The position numbers and the translations under genes are program-made. The notes under the pieces were generated by a model. The model made no database searches, had not been told where the DNA came from, and saw only the letters and a program-made list of their open reading frames with translations. From the NCBI GenBank assembly GCA_937949745.1, contig CALECM010000042.1, positions 1 through 24,000 of the forward strand: DNA of 24,000 nucleotides. The letters are read 5' to 3'. Shown here one piece after another: positions 16,215-24,000 of the stretch. The DNA is from an uncultured Bacteroidales bacterium. GTDB lineage: Bacteria > Bacteroidota > Bacteroidia > Bacteroidales > WCHB1-69. Within the stretch, counting starts at the first letter, position 1; each line of letters starts with the position of its first letter.

Positions 16215-18605
16215 TTAAAATTTAAAATGATACGTAAAAGAAGGTATGATCGGGAAAATAGATAATTGCTTGAGTTTATAGACCTGCTCTGTTTCTCCTG
16301 TGATCTCATCCATTACGGTTTCATTACGGATATAATAAAAGAACGGATTTCGATGGTTATAAACATTATATACACTTACCTCAAATATACTTTCGAAACG
16401 GCCCTTTTTATGAGGTTTAATAAATTGAGCGCTTACATCAAGATGATGAAAAGCCTTCATCCGGATATTGTTTTTTTCTCCGTAATTTTCAATAAATCCC
16501 GTAGAATACGAATAGGGGTACTGATTACCTCTTTGCATCACTTCATTATAATATTCCTGCATCGTTTCGCTCAGGTATATAGATTCTGTGAGTGTTACCG
16601 CGTTACCGGTTGCATATACCCAACTTAAGGAAAGATTAATCCTTTTGGTGGGACTGTACATCAATACTACCGAAATATCATGCCTCCGGTCGTAACGGGC
16701 GTAAAATTTCTTCCCGTAATTCAATTCATCGAACTGATGCTGAATCCAGGACAAGGTATACCCTACCCAACCCGTAACTTTACCGACATTACGACGAACC
16801 AGGAATTCCATCCCGTAAGCCCATCCCTGTCCAGATGTGGTTTTCGATTCCCAGGTACTATTGTCCGTGCTCAATTCACCTTCCAAAGCACCCATAAGAA
16901 AAGAGGCACCTTCCTTGTAACCGATAATATGGTCAAGTTTTTTATAATAACCTTCCAAAGAAAAAGATAACCGTGGCTTTTGCCAATCATAGGCAATTCC
17001 TAAAGCTACCTGTTGGGAACGTTGCGGCTTGATATTCCGGGTTACCGGCACCCAAAGGTCAGTGGGCAACCCGATCGTACTGCTGCTCAAAAGCAACATA
17101 TACTGGTTCATCATGGCATAGGAGGCTTTCACCGCCAGGTTCTTTTTTATATTATAACTCATACCGAGACGGGGTTCCGGCAGAAAATAAGATTTGCCTT
17201 GCACGGAAAATAATACGGCCCTGAGCCCGGGATTAATTTTTAAACGATTTTTGATATTGATCTCATCTTCAAAATATAAAGCACTTTCCAAACCATAAGC
17301 ATTACTCACCTTACTATATTTGTCGTTATCTTCTTTAATAACATAAGCATTGGGGCGGGCCTGGTGAAGTGTTACCATAGCTCCCATTAAAAAAGTATGG
17401 GTATTATTCAGGTTATAGATCAGATCCGCTTTCAAGGCATAATCCCTTATTCCGGAATTAAAATCCAGGTGGTATTCATAATCGGGATCAATGTATTTAT
17501 TGTATATATCCATCTTATAATCATTAAAAATGAAGGATAGATTGGAAAAGAGTTTATTTGAAAAGATGTGGTTCCACCTTACCGAAGCCGTACCATTCTG
17601 CCAATACAAACCCACCTTATTGATTTCATCGTCCCATTTTTCATTCATATAGAATTTATCACGCCCCCAGTAGCCGCTCACAAATAATTTATCTTTATCT
17701 CCAAAATCATAATTAATTTTCCCGTTAAGGTCAAAAAAGAAATAACCGACGGAAAGACCCGGCTCGACAAGCTTGAGAACAGGCCGGGCCAAAATATCGA
17801 AATAAGTTCTTCTTGCGGAAAACATAAAGGAAGCTTTGTCTTTCACGATCGGGCCTTCCACCATGATATGTGAAGAGATCAACCCTATCCCTCCTTCGCC
17901 GTGATAGGAGGATTTATTCCCTTCCTTCATTTTAACATCAATCACGGAAGATAATCTTCCTCCGTAACGTGCCGGGAATCCCCCTTTGATCAATTCGACC
18001 GAACGAATGGCATCCCCATTGAAGATCGAGAAAAAACCCAGCAAATGGCTGGCGTTATAGATAATCGCTTCATCCAGGATGATCAGGTTCTGGTCCGCGC
18101 CGCCGCCACGGACATAAATCCCGGAAGTACCTTCGGAAGCCGATTGTACACCCGGCATCAACAATAAGGTTTTAAACACATCTTTTTCTCCGAAAAGAGC
18201 CGGAAGTTTTTTCACCTCCATGGGCGTGATCTTGACCGAACTCATCTGTACCACCTGACTATTCTGTTTCTCCGAAACCACGGAAACGGCATCGAGGACG
18301 AAAACCGGGTTTAAGTCGACATTCAGCGTGTGATCTTCCCGGATGGACAGCCGGAATGTATCGACCGCAAAACCCATGACGGAGAAAAATAGTACAGTGG
18401 TATCACGTTTCGGGACTGTGATCGAATAAAAACCGTAATTATTAGTAAAAGCGATAACATCACTTTCAGGGTGATAAACGGTTACACCCGGAAGAAATTC
18501 TTTGCTTCCTTTCTCTGTTACGTAACCACTTACAGTTACTTTATTTTGTGCAAAAATGAAAACAGGAAGGAGTAAAACCGAAATGAATAATAATGGGTAT
18601 CTCAT
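16215..18605 (-). CDS. TonB-dependent outer membrane receptor with carboxypeptidase-like regulatory domain
   Basis: 796 residues. A signal peptide (1-19, ending FAQ) is followed by a CarboxypepD-reg-like beta-sandwich (about 22-105, VSGYVTEKGSKEFLPGVTVY), then the plug (about 115-232, with LLLMPGVQSASEGTSGIYVRGG and GGFPARYGGRLSSVIDV). The rest is a 22-strand-type barrel ending in Phe (FTYHFKF), the usual signal for barrel assembly. It would import a substrate across the outer membrane using TonB energy. The substrate is unknown; the size and the DUF4249 partner differ from the longer SusC proteins (about 1000 residues) that go with SusD. A -7 element lies 23 bases before the start, and the DUF4249 gene follows after 18 bases. 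Confidence 0.93.
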   Translation of the reverse strand: MRYPLLFISVLLLPVFIFAQNKVTVSGYVTEKGSKEFLPGVTVYHPESDVIAFTNNYGFYSITVPKRDTTVLFFSVMGFAVDTFRLSIREDHTLNVDLNPVFVLDAVSVVSEKQNSQVVQMSSVKITPMEVKKLPALFGEKDVFKTLLLMPGVQSASEGTSGIYVRGGGADQNLIILDEAIIYNASHLLGFFSIFNGDAIRSVELIKGGFPARYGGRLSSVIDVKMKEGNKSSYHGEGGIGLISSHIMVEGPIVKDKASFMFSARRTYFDILARPVLKLVEPGLSVGYFFFDLNGKINYDFGDKDKLFVSGYWGRDKFYMNEKWDDEINKVGLYWQNGTASVRWNHIFSNKLFSNLSFIFNDYKMDIYNKYIDPDYEYHLDFNSGIRDYALKADLIYNLNNTHTFLMGAMVTLHQARPNAYVIKEDNDKYSKVSNAYGLESALYFEDEINIKNRLKINPGLRAVLFSVQGKSYFLPEPRLGMSYNIKKNLAVKASYAMMNQYMLLLSSSTIGLPTDLWVPVTRNIKPQRSQQVALGIAYDWQKPRLSFSLEGYYKKLDHIIGYKEGASFLMGALEGELSTDNSTWESKTTSGQGWAYGMEFLVRRNVGKVTGWVGYTLSWIQHQFDELNYGKKFYARYDRRHDISVVLMYSPTKRINLSLSWVYATGNAVTLTESIYLSETMQEYYNEVMQRGNQYPYSYSTGFIENYGEKNNIRMKAFHHLDVSAQFIKPHKKGRFESIFEVSVYNVYNHRNPFFYYIRNETVMDEITGETEQVYKLKQLSIFPIIPSFTYHFKF

Positions 18606-18627
18606 AAATTAAGGTTCAAATAGTGAA

Positions 18628-18635
18628 CAAAAATA
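18628..18635 (-). promoter_or_regulatory. Candidate -7 element for the TonB receptor/DUF4249 pair
   Basis: On the minus strand this reads TATTTTTG, a full TAnnTTTG match, 23 bases before the ATG of the receptor. The surrounding bases are very AT-rich and no clear -33 element is present, so chance cannot be excluded. Confidence 0.4.
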
Positions 18636-18696
18636 GAAAAATATAATAAAGAATTACATTTTTAGAGATATTTTTTATATTTTCGGATCAAATTAT

Positions 18697-19809
18697 TTAT
18701 CGTGTTGAATTATCCGACAAAGATGCGGCAATTTCATTAATCTCTTTTTCAGAAAGTCCATAGAGGATTTTCCCTTCCTCCAATGTTTGGGAGAGCCCTT
18801 CCCTATCACCCATTTGCGTATAACATTGTAATTTACCGTACCACAGATCCCAAATCACAGGCATTCCGGTAGCGGCATTTTCATAACAATATAGCGCTAT
18901 TTCATAATTGTCCCGTATGTAATTGGCTCTTCCGTAAAAGAAAAGATAGATCGGATCATCGCCGGTAAAGGAAATGAGTTCATTTACCGTTTCTTCCGTT
19001 TCCTCAGGCATTCCCTGTTCCGTATAAAAGAGCAATTTATGGAATAATACGGAGCGACGGTCAAATCCGTTCTGTTCCATTTGATCTAAAAATTCCGGAA
19101 AATATTTCGGGTCACTGTGATATACACTTCCGATATGGTAAAGATTATAATAGGGATATTCATGAAGGAAAGCGTAATTATCTTCCAGATACTGGCGTGC
19201 CTGTCTATATTGTTCATTCTCCAGCATAGTTTTTGCGTTGATCAACATAGCAGTATTTCCCGAAGGATCGGTCTGATTCATCACGTCGAATAACATGTTA
19301 TAGCGGACATTATTGGTCAGGGAAGTAGAAAGGTCATAAAGGAAACCCTCCCGGATTTTCAGCTCATTGTTCACGGTGTCCACGATATAATCATTGATCT
19401 TCAAACCGAAATCTTCATAAAGCCGTATTACAATATGGTGTTCCCCGTTTTCTTCGTAATAACGGACAAACCTGATATCCCCGCCGTTGTTGACTGCTTC
19501 CACGGCAAAATCCCCCAACATGAAATTATGTTCGAAAAAAGTCTTCCCGAAATCGGTATCGAAACTACTATAAACAATGGAATTATCCGAAATTGTCTCT
19601 TTAATGCGGGACTTATCAAAAGCATTGTTATAGAATGCGGGATTACCGTCAAGCACCGAATTTTCAATCTGACGTCCGAAAACCGTTACGGTAGTTTCAT
19701 CCGGGAGCATATCCGCTTCAGGTTCTTTTTCCTGACGATTGGATTTACAACAGGAAAAAAAGATTATAATCGCTAAGAAAGCCAGAATTTTTTTCAGACA
19801 CTGTTCCAT
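18697..19809 (-). CDS. Lipoprotein of unknown function with TPR-like C-terminal region
   Basis: 370 residues, not recognised as a named family. A hydrophobic N-terminus ends in FFSCCKSN, so Cys20 is a likely lipid-attachment site and the protein would be in the periplasm or outer membrane. Residues ~40-165 look like a beta-rich domain. From about 180 on, helical repeats spaced like tetratricopeptide motifs appear (for example AKTMLENEQYRQARQYLEDN and YGRANYIRDNYEIALYCYEN), often protein-binding scaffolds. It starts 12 bases after the M16 protease gene and is the last of the ettA-lpxB-M16 row, so a role in the cell envelope is possible but unproven. Confidence 0.75.
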   Translation of the reverse strand: MEQCLKKILAFLAIIIFFSCCKSNRQEKEPEADMLPDETTVTVFGRQIENSVLDGNPAFYNNAFDKSRIKETISDNSIVYSSFDTDFGKTFFEHNFMLGDFAVEAVNNGGDIRFVRYYEENGEHHIVIRLYEDFGLKINDYIVDTVNNELKIREGFLYDLSTSLTNNVRYNMLFDVMNQTDPSGNTAMLINAKTMLENEQYRQARQYLEDNYAFLHEYPYYNLYHIGSVYHSDPKYFPEFLDQMEQNGFDRRSVLFHKLLFYTEQGMPEETEETVNELISFTGDDPIYLFFYGRANYIRDNYEIALYCYENAATGMPVIWDLWYGKLQCYTQMGDREGLSQTLEEGKILYGLSEKEINEIAASLSDNSTR

Positions 19810-19821
19810 AAAACAATAAGA

Positions 19822-21045
19822 TTATTTATAATATACCAATAACGAAAATTGATCCCTGTTAAATATATCATGGGCGACTTCCAGAATTTCCGTGGCTTTG
19901 ATTTCCCCGATCTGGTCAATAAATTCTTCGAGAGTCTCGACTTCGTCAAAGAAAAGGGCGGTCCTGCCTATGGAAAGCATTTCGTTGAGTTTGGACTCAT
20001 TGGAAATCGCCAGCTGTCCCAGAAATTGCTTCTTTGCATAATGGAGCTGCATCGTTCCCAACTTATTATTTTTCAGTTTATCCAGTTCTTTAAAGGTAAG
20101 ATCCACACATTGTTGCCAGGCATCGTTATCACATCCTATATAAATATTGAACAAGCCGCTATCGGAAAAAGAGGAATAACCAGCTTCAACGCTGTAAGCC
20201 AAGCCTCTTTTTTCCCTTATGGCCATATTGAGCCGGGTGTTCATTCCCTGTCCACCCAATAAATTAGTCAACAGCATAAACGCGTTCTTTTTCTCTTCCA
20301 TTACCGAAAAGGAAGGCGTACCCAAAACCACGTGCGCCTGGTTGGTTTTTTTGTGTACAATTAATTTTTGGGGCTGATAGGTAAGGAAAGGCATACGCGT
20401 ACGTTCATTCCCGGGCAACGGATAAGGAGCGAAATAACGGTTACAAAGACTTACCAGTTTATCCGTGGAAATCTTCCCGGCGGAAGAAAGTACTACATTT
20501 CCTGCGGTGTACTGGGTACGGATAAAATCCAGGATATCTTCTCTATTAATGGAACCCACACTTTTCTTCGTTCCCAGTATGGATCGTCCGAGAGGATGGT
20601 CCTGGTACACCAAAGCTTCAAAATCATCAAAAATAAGTTCGGAAGGCGTATCACGGTAATATTTGATCTCTTCGTAAACCACATCTTTTTCTTTCTCTAT
20701 TTCCTTTTCCGGAAATGTGGCATTATAAAATATGTCCGAAAGTAATTCTATCGCCTGACTATAATCCGATGAGAGGAAAGAGGTATGGAAATAAGTTTCT
20801 TCCTTTGATGTGCTGGCATTAAGATCTCCGCCCACGTCTTCCATCCTTCGCAGTACCTGATATCCTTTTCTCTTCTTTGTCCCTTTAAAAATAGTGTGTT
20901 CCACCAAATGAGCGAGGCCACTCCGGTTCTCAACTTCGTCACGGGTTCCGGCATTGATCAGGATACCGAAATGGGAAACGGGCGAATCGACCTCTTTATG
21001 GATAAGTTTAAGGCCATTGTCAAGTAAAATGATGGGATAAGGCAT
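19822..21045 (-). CDS. M16 family zinc metalloprotease (pitrilysin/processing-peptidase-like)
   Basis: 407 residues, typical of the short two-domain M16B members. The inverted zinc motif HxxEH is His46-Leu-Val-Glu49-His50 in GLAHLVEHTIFKG, and the third ligand fits Glu126 in DVVYEEIKYY, at the usual distance, so the N-terminal half should be catalytic. The C-terminal half (from about 215) carries GGQGMNTRLNMAIREKRGLAYSV, the substrate-binding repeat lacking the zinc motif. There is no signal peptide, so it is predicted cytoplasmic. It starts 12 bases after lpxB and is followed 12 bases later by a lipoprotein gene. The substrate is unknown. Confidence 0.92.
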   Translation of the reverse strand: MPYPIILLDNGLKLIHKEVDSPVSHFGILINAGTRDEVENRSGLAHLVEHTIFKGTKKRKGYQVLRRMEDVGGDLNASTSKEETYFHTSFLSSDYSQAIELLSDIFYNATFPEKEIEKEKDVVYEEIKYYRDTPSELIFDDFEALVYQDHPLGRSILGTKKSVGSINREDILDFIRTQYTAGNVVLSSAGKISTDKLVSLCNRYFAPYPLPGNERTRMPFLTYQPQKLIVHKKTNQAHVVLGTPSFSVMEEKKNAFMLLTNLLGGQGMNTRLNMAIREKRGLAYSVEAGYSSFSDSGLFNIYIGCDNDAWQQCVDLTFKELDKLKNNKLGTMQLHYAKKQFLGQLAISNESKLNEMLSIGRTALFFDEVETLEEFIDQIGEIKATEILEVAHDIFNRDQFSLLVYYK

Positions 21046-21057
21046 TATCAGTAGATA

Positions 21058-22173
21058 TTAAAGTATGGGAGCGGCCACGATCCCGGCTGCTTTTTGTGAG
21101 GCTCCGCCGTCACCCAGCACCTGACGTAATAAAGCATAGTCTTTCTTCATTTGCTTTATTTTCACCTCGTCATGAAGTAAAGCCTCCAGTTCCCGCGCAA
21201 GCCGGTCGGGGTTTACATCACCCTGTATGAGCTCGTTAAAAACCTGTTTATCCAGAATAAGATTCGCCAGTGAAATATAACGGATTCCTTTTACCAGTTG
21301 CAAAGCGATAAAATACGAGAGCCAGCTGGCCCGGTAACCCACCACCTGTGGAATATCCATTAAGGCGGTTTCCAGAGACACCGTACCGGAAGTGACCACA
21401 GCCGCTTTTACATTTTTAAGCATGGCATAAGTCTGGCCCGTTATCAGGGGAACGCCTTGGACAATATCTTCGTATAAAGAACGGGGTTGCCATTTTACTG
21501 CGGAAATAACGAACTGATATTGCGGGAAACGTTCCATTACCTTAACCATAATGGGAAGCATGGTTTTGATCTCCTGCCGTCGGCTACCCGGTAACAGAGC
21601 TACGATCGGACGGTCATCGAGTCCGTGCAATTTACGAAAGTTGACCACTTCATCGCTTTGCGGGTCAAAACGGACCATCTCATCCAATACGGGATTGCCG
21701 ACATAATGTACCGGATAATCATACTTCGCATAGAATTCTTTTTCGAAAGGCAGAATTACCATCAGGTCATCCACATTTCTTTTGATCTTTTTTACCCTTC
21801 CTTTTTTCCAGGCCCACACACTGGGAGAAATGTAATATATGACCCTGAATTTTTTCTGTTTGGCAAATTCGGCTATTCTCAGGTTAAATCCCGGATAATC
21901 CACCAAAACCACTTTATCCGGATTATAGAGGAGAATATCTTTTTTACATACGGAGAGATTTTTCAGGACAGTCTTAAGATTGATGAAGACTTCCCAAAAG
22001 CCGATAAAGGCCAGGTCGTTATAATGTTTTACCACGTCACACCCAGCTTCTGCCATCAAATCTCCGCCCCATCCGCGAAATTCCGCCTCCGGGTCTTTTT
22101 CCTTTACAGCCTTGATAAGATTTGCGGCGTGCAGGTCTCCGGATGCTTCTCCGGCAATAATGTAGTACTTCAT
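21058..22173 (-). CDS. lpxB: Lipid-A-disaccharide synthase
   Basis: 371 residues, the normal length. LpxB is a family GT19 glycosyltransferase that joins UDP-2,3-diacylglucosamine and lipid X to form the lipid A disaccharide at the inner membrane. Diagnostic stretches are the N-terminal GEASGDLHAANLI, FRGWGGDLMAEAG, the DYPGFNLRIAEFAK and YYISPSVWAWKKGR block, HYVGNPVLDE and LLPGSRRQEI. It confirms a Gram-negative envelope with lipid A. It starts 31 bases after ettA and is followed 12 bases later by the M16 protease gene, so it is probably co-transcribed with both. A small CGTTTA/TAAACG hairpin (22181-22196) lies in the gap before it. Confidence 0.95.
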   Translation of the reverse strand: MKYYIIAGEASGDLHAANLIKAVKEKDPEAEFRGWGGDLMAEAGCDVVKHYNDLAFIGFWEVFINLKTVLKNLSVCKKDILLYNPDKVVLVDYPGFNLRIAEFAKQKKFRVIYYISPSVWAWKKGRVKKIKRNVDDLMVILPFEKEFYAKYDYPVHYVGNPVLDEMVRFDPQSDEVVNFRKLHGLDDRPIVALLPGSRRQEIKTMLPIMVKVMERFPQYQFVISAVKWQPRSLYEDIVQGVPLITGQTYAMLKNVKAAVVTSGTVSLETALMDIPQVVGYRASWLSYFIALQLVKGIRYISLANLILDKQVFNELIQGDVNPDRLARELEALLHDEVKIKQMKKDYALLRQVLGDGGASQKAAGIVAAPIL

Positions 22174-22204
22174 GAATGATCGTTTATCGTTAAACGGGTA
22201 TCAA

Positions 22205-23881
22205 CTATTTAACCAGTTTTTTATAGCGGATCCGCTTCGGACCTTCATTCCCCAGCCGCTTCTTCTTATTCTCTTCGTATTCAGTATATGTACCTTCGAA
22301 AAAGTAAACCTGCGACTCTCCTTCAAAGGCGAGTATATGAGTGCATATACGATCCAGGAACCAACGGTCGTGGGAGATGACCACGGCACAGCCGGCAAAA
22401 TGGTCAAGTCCTTCTTCCAATGCCCTCAAAGTATTAATATCGATATCGTTGGTAGGCTCATCCAGTAAAAGCACATTGGCTTCCGATTTGAGTGTTAATG
22501 CCAGATGGAGACGGTTACGTTCCCCACCGGAAAGCACTCCCGCTTTTTTACTCTGGTCAGTTCCGCTGAAATTGAAACGGGAAACATACGCCCGGGAATT
22601 GGTGAGCCTGTTGCCCAGCATAATCTGTTCATTACCCTCCGAGATCACTTCCCATACTGTTTTTTCAGGATCAATATCGACATGCTGCTGGTCTACGTAT
22701 CCTATTTTTACGGTCTCCCCCACTTTGAAAGTACCGCTGTCGGGTTGCTCCAATCCCATAATAAGCCGGAAAAGCGTGGTTTTACCGGCGCCGTTAGGAC
22801 CTATCACCCCTACGATCCCGTTGGGAGGAAGGCTAAAATTTAGATCTTCAAATAAAATTTTGTCCCCGTAAGCTTTGGCTACATGTCCGGCTTCGATGAC
22901 ATTATTACCGAGGCGCGGACCGTTCGGGATAAAGATCTGAAGCGCCTCTTCCTTTTGTTTGATGTCTTCGTTTAATAATTTATCATAGGCATTTAAACGG
23001 GCTTTAGACTTGGCATGGCGGGCTTTGGGAGCCATCCTGACCCATTCCAGTTCCCGCTCGAGGGTTTTCATCCTTTTGGACTCCTGTTTTTCTTCCATGG
23101 CCAGACGATTGCTTTTCTGTTCAAGCCAGGAGCTGTAATTCCCCTGCCACGGTATTCCTTCTCCCCGGTCCAGTTCCAATATCCAGCCGGCCACATGATC
23201 TAAGAAATAACGGTCGTGGGTAACGGCGATCACCGTACCTTTATATTGTTGTAAATGCATCTCCAGCCACTGTACCGATTCCGCGTCCAGATGGTTGGTC
23301 GGCTCGTCCAGCAAAAGGATATCCGGTTCGGAAAGTAGCAGGCGGCACAAAGCCACACGTCGCCTTTCTCCTCCGGAAAGATTCTTCACAGGCGTATCCC
23401 CTTCCGGACACCGTAATGCGTCCATTGCCCTTTCCAGTTTGGAATCGAGTTCCCAGGCATCATGCTGTTCGATCAGCTCGGTCAGTTCGCCCTGCCGTTC
23501 GATCAGCTTATTCATTTCATCGTCATCCATCGGCTCCATGAACTTCATATTTACCGCTTCATATTCGGCCAGGATATCGACCACTTCCTGTACACTTTGC
23601 ATTACCACCTCTTTTACGGTGAGGTTATCATCCAGCTCAGGTTCCTGGGGAAGATAACCGACACTGTATCCGGGAGAGAAAACGACTTCTCCCTGATAAG
23701 ACTTATCTAATCCGGCAATAATTTTCAATAATGAAGATTTCCCGGAACCATTCAATCCCAAAACCCCGATTTTAGCGCCATAGAAAAAAGAGAGGTAAAT
23801 ATTCTTCAGCACCTGTTTCTGAGGCGGGTATACTTTACTTACATTGACCATCGAAAAGATGATCTTCTTATCATCAGCCAT
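22205..23881 (-). CDS. ettA: Energy-dependent translational throttle protein EttA (ABC-F)
   Basis: 558 residues from the ATG at 23879-23881. A soluble twin-ATPase ABC-F protein that binds the ribosomal E site and gates the first elongation steps according to ATP supply. Domain 1 has Walker A GLNGSGKSS, signature LSGGERRRVALC and Walker B ILLLDEPTNHLD; domain 2 has GPNGAGKTT, LSGGERNRLHLA and VLLLDEPTNDID. The linker (about 245-320) with ELEWVRMAPKARHAKSKARL and the arm inserted in domain 1 are typical of EttA rather than of resistance ABC-F proteins. A TTG at 23897-23899 would lengthen the frame by six codons, but it lies inside the -7 promoter element, so the ATG is the better start. Confidence 0.96.
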   Translation of the reverse strand: MADDKKIIFSMVNVSKVYPPQKQVLKNIYLSFFYGAKIGVLGLNGSGKSSLLKIIAGLDKSYQGEVVFSPGYSVGYLPQEPELDDNLTVKEVVMQSVQEVVDILAEYEAVNMKFMEPMDDDEMNKLIERQGELTELIEQHDAWELDSKLERAMDALRCPEGDTPVKNLSGGERRRVALCRLLLSEPDILLLDEPTNHLDAESVQWLEMHLQQYKGTVIAVTHDRYFLDHVAGWILELDRGEGIPWQGNYSSWLEQKSNRLAMEEKQESKRMKTLERELEWVRMAPKARHAKSKARLNAYDKLLNEDIKQKEEALQIFIPNGPRLGNNVIEAGHVAKAYGDKILFEDLNFSLPPNGIVGVIGPNGAGKTTLFRLIMGLEQPDSGTFKVGETVKIGYVDQQHVDIDPEKTVWEVISEGNEQIMLGNRLTNSRAYVSRFNFSGTDQSKKAGVLSGGERNRLHLALTLKSEANVLLLDEPTNDIDINTLRALEEGLDHFAGCAVVISHDRWFLDRICTHILAFEGESQVYFFEGTYTEYEENKKKRLGNEGPKRIRYKKLVK

Positions 23882-23896
23882 AACATTAAATTTGTG

Positions 23897-23904
23897 CAAA
23901 GATA
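23897..23904 (-). promoter_or_regulatory. Bacteroidota -7 element for ettA
   Basis: On the minus strand this is TATCTTTG, a perfect TAnnTTTG match and identical to the octamer before parC, 15 bases before the ettA ATG. It predicts a very short leader and decides against the TTG start. No distinct -33 TTG is seen; that zone overlaps the promoter of the divergent gene. Confidence 0.6.
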
Positions 23905-23925
23905 CGGAAAAGCACTAAAAAACAT

Positions 23926-23933
23926 TACCTTTG
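23926..23933 (+). promoter_or_regulatory. Bacteroidota -7 element for the gene starting at 23953
   Basis: TACCTTTG, followed by CA, is a perfect TAnnTTTG match 19 bases before an ATG on the plus strand. It lies 21 bases from the ettA -7 element on the other strand, so the two divergent promoters overlap. Confidence 0.55.
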
Positions 23934-23952
23934 CACCGTTAATCATACAAAA

Positions 23953-24000
23953 ATGAAACGAGAAACCTTTTACACAGCGGATATGAAAATGGCGGAACTG
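23953..24000 (+). CDS. Start of an unidentified gene, cut by the window end
   Basis: ATG at 23953 opens 16 codons (MKRETFYTADMKMAEL) that run to the end of the window without a stop, just after a perfect -7 promoter element on the same strand. The short N-terminus resembles the lead-in of Bacteroidota hemerythrin/ScdA-like proteins (Y-x-x-x-D-K-M-x-x-L), but 16 residues cannot support that call. Confidence 0.55.
   Translation, partial: MKRETFYTADMKMAEL

Noticed and set aside
18636..18684. Possible pairing of GAAAAATATA with TATATTTTC upstream of the receptor gene
   Set aside because: An all-A/T stem with a loop of about 30 bases; not distinguishable from local AT richness.
19849..20262. Open frame of 137 codons on the plus strand
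   Set aside because: Antisense to the C-terminal half of the M16 protease; no motif or start signals.
21625..22179. Open frame of 184 codons on the plus strand
   Set aside because: It lies fully antisense to lpxB, shows no family motif, and its open length follows from the codon use of the opposite strand.
22181..22196. CGTTTA/TAAACG hairpin between ettA and lpxB
   Set aside because: A six-base AT-rich stem without a T-run is too weak to call a terminator or regulator.
22341..22871. Open frame of 176 codons on the plus strand
   Set aside because: Antisense to the second ATPase domain of ettA; Ser/Pro/Leu-rich with no recognisable domain.
23882..23899. TTG start adding six residues to EttA
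   Set aside because: The TTG is part of the -7 promoter element, and the extra residues are not part of the EttA family.

Overview
The window looks like chromosomal DNA of a Bacteroidota bacterium, most likely from the Bacteroidales side of the phylum. The evidence is two genes ending in type IX secretion (T9SS) C-terminal sorting domains, a TonB-dependent receptor paired with a DUF4249 lipoprotein, the long periplasmic N-terminus of AtpB, and repeated TAnnTTTG -7 promoter elements just upstream of starts. It is gene-dense and mostly housekeeping. I see no tRNA, rRNA, CRISPR array, insertion sequence or phage gene, and no stretch over 300 bases without a gene. The largest gaps are about 145-180 bases, at 5546-5722, 7778-7922 and 10315-10467.

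Layout: (a) 1-726 (+) is the 3' end of a secreted beta-helix-like protein with a T9SS sorting domain. It converges, across a bidirectional terminator, on (b) 830-5545 (-), a 1571-residue secreted mosaic of jelly-roll and Cys-paired fibronectin III modules, also a T9SS cargo. (c) 5723-7777 (-) holds atpB-atpE-atpF, the membrane F0 sector of ATP synthase, without any F1 gene next to it. (d) 7923-8432 (-) is a GNAT acetyltransferase and 8530-10314 (-) an OadA/PycB-type carboxyltransferase whose C-terminal biotinyl-like domain lacks the biotinylated lysine. A terminator separates the two.

(e) On the plus strand, 10468-14914 carries topoisomerase IV subunit A (parC), a lipoprotein di-heme cytochrome c peroxidase and a PduO-type cobalamin adenosyltransferase, probably co-transcribed. 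A small DUF2795 gene (15000-15221) follows and ends at a bidirectional terminator. (f) 15270-18605 (-) is a TonB-dependent receptor and its DUF4249 surface lipoprotein, a likely two-gene uptake unit. (g) 18697-23881 (-) is a tight four-gene row: ettA, lpxB, an M16 metalloprotease and a lipoprotein of unknown role. ettA is divergent from (h) a gene starting at 23953 (+) and running off the window.

Three starts were moved downstream of the longest open frame because promoter or terminator sequence overlaps the longer version: parC to 10468, ettA to 23881 and the GNAT gene to 8432. The points most worth a second look are the carboxyltransferase with a lost biotin site, the isolated F0-only cluster, the Tyr/Asp/His-rich patch in the DUF4249 lipoprotein, and the strict two-cysteine pattern in the giant T9SS cargo. 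I did not find a clearly new multi-gene system.
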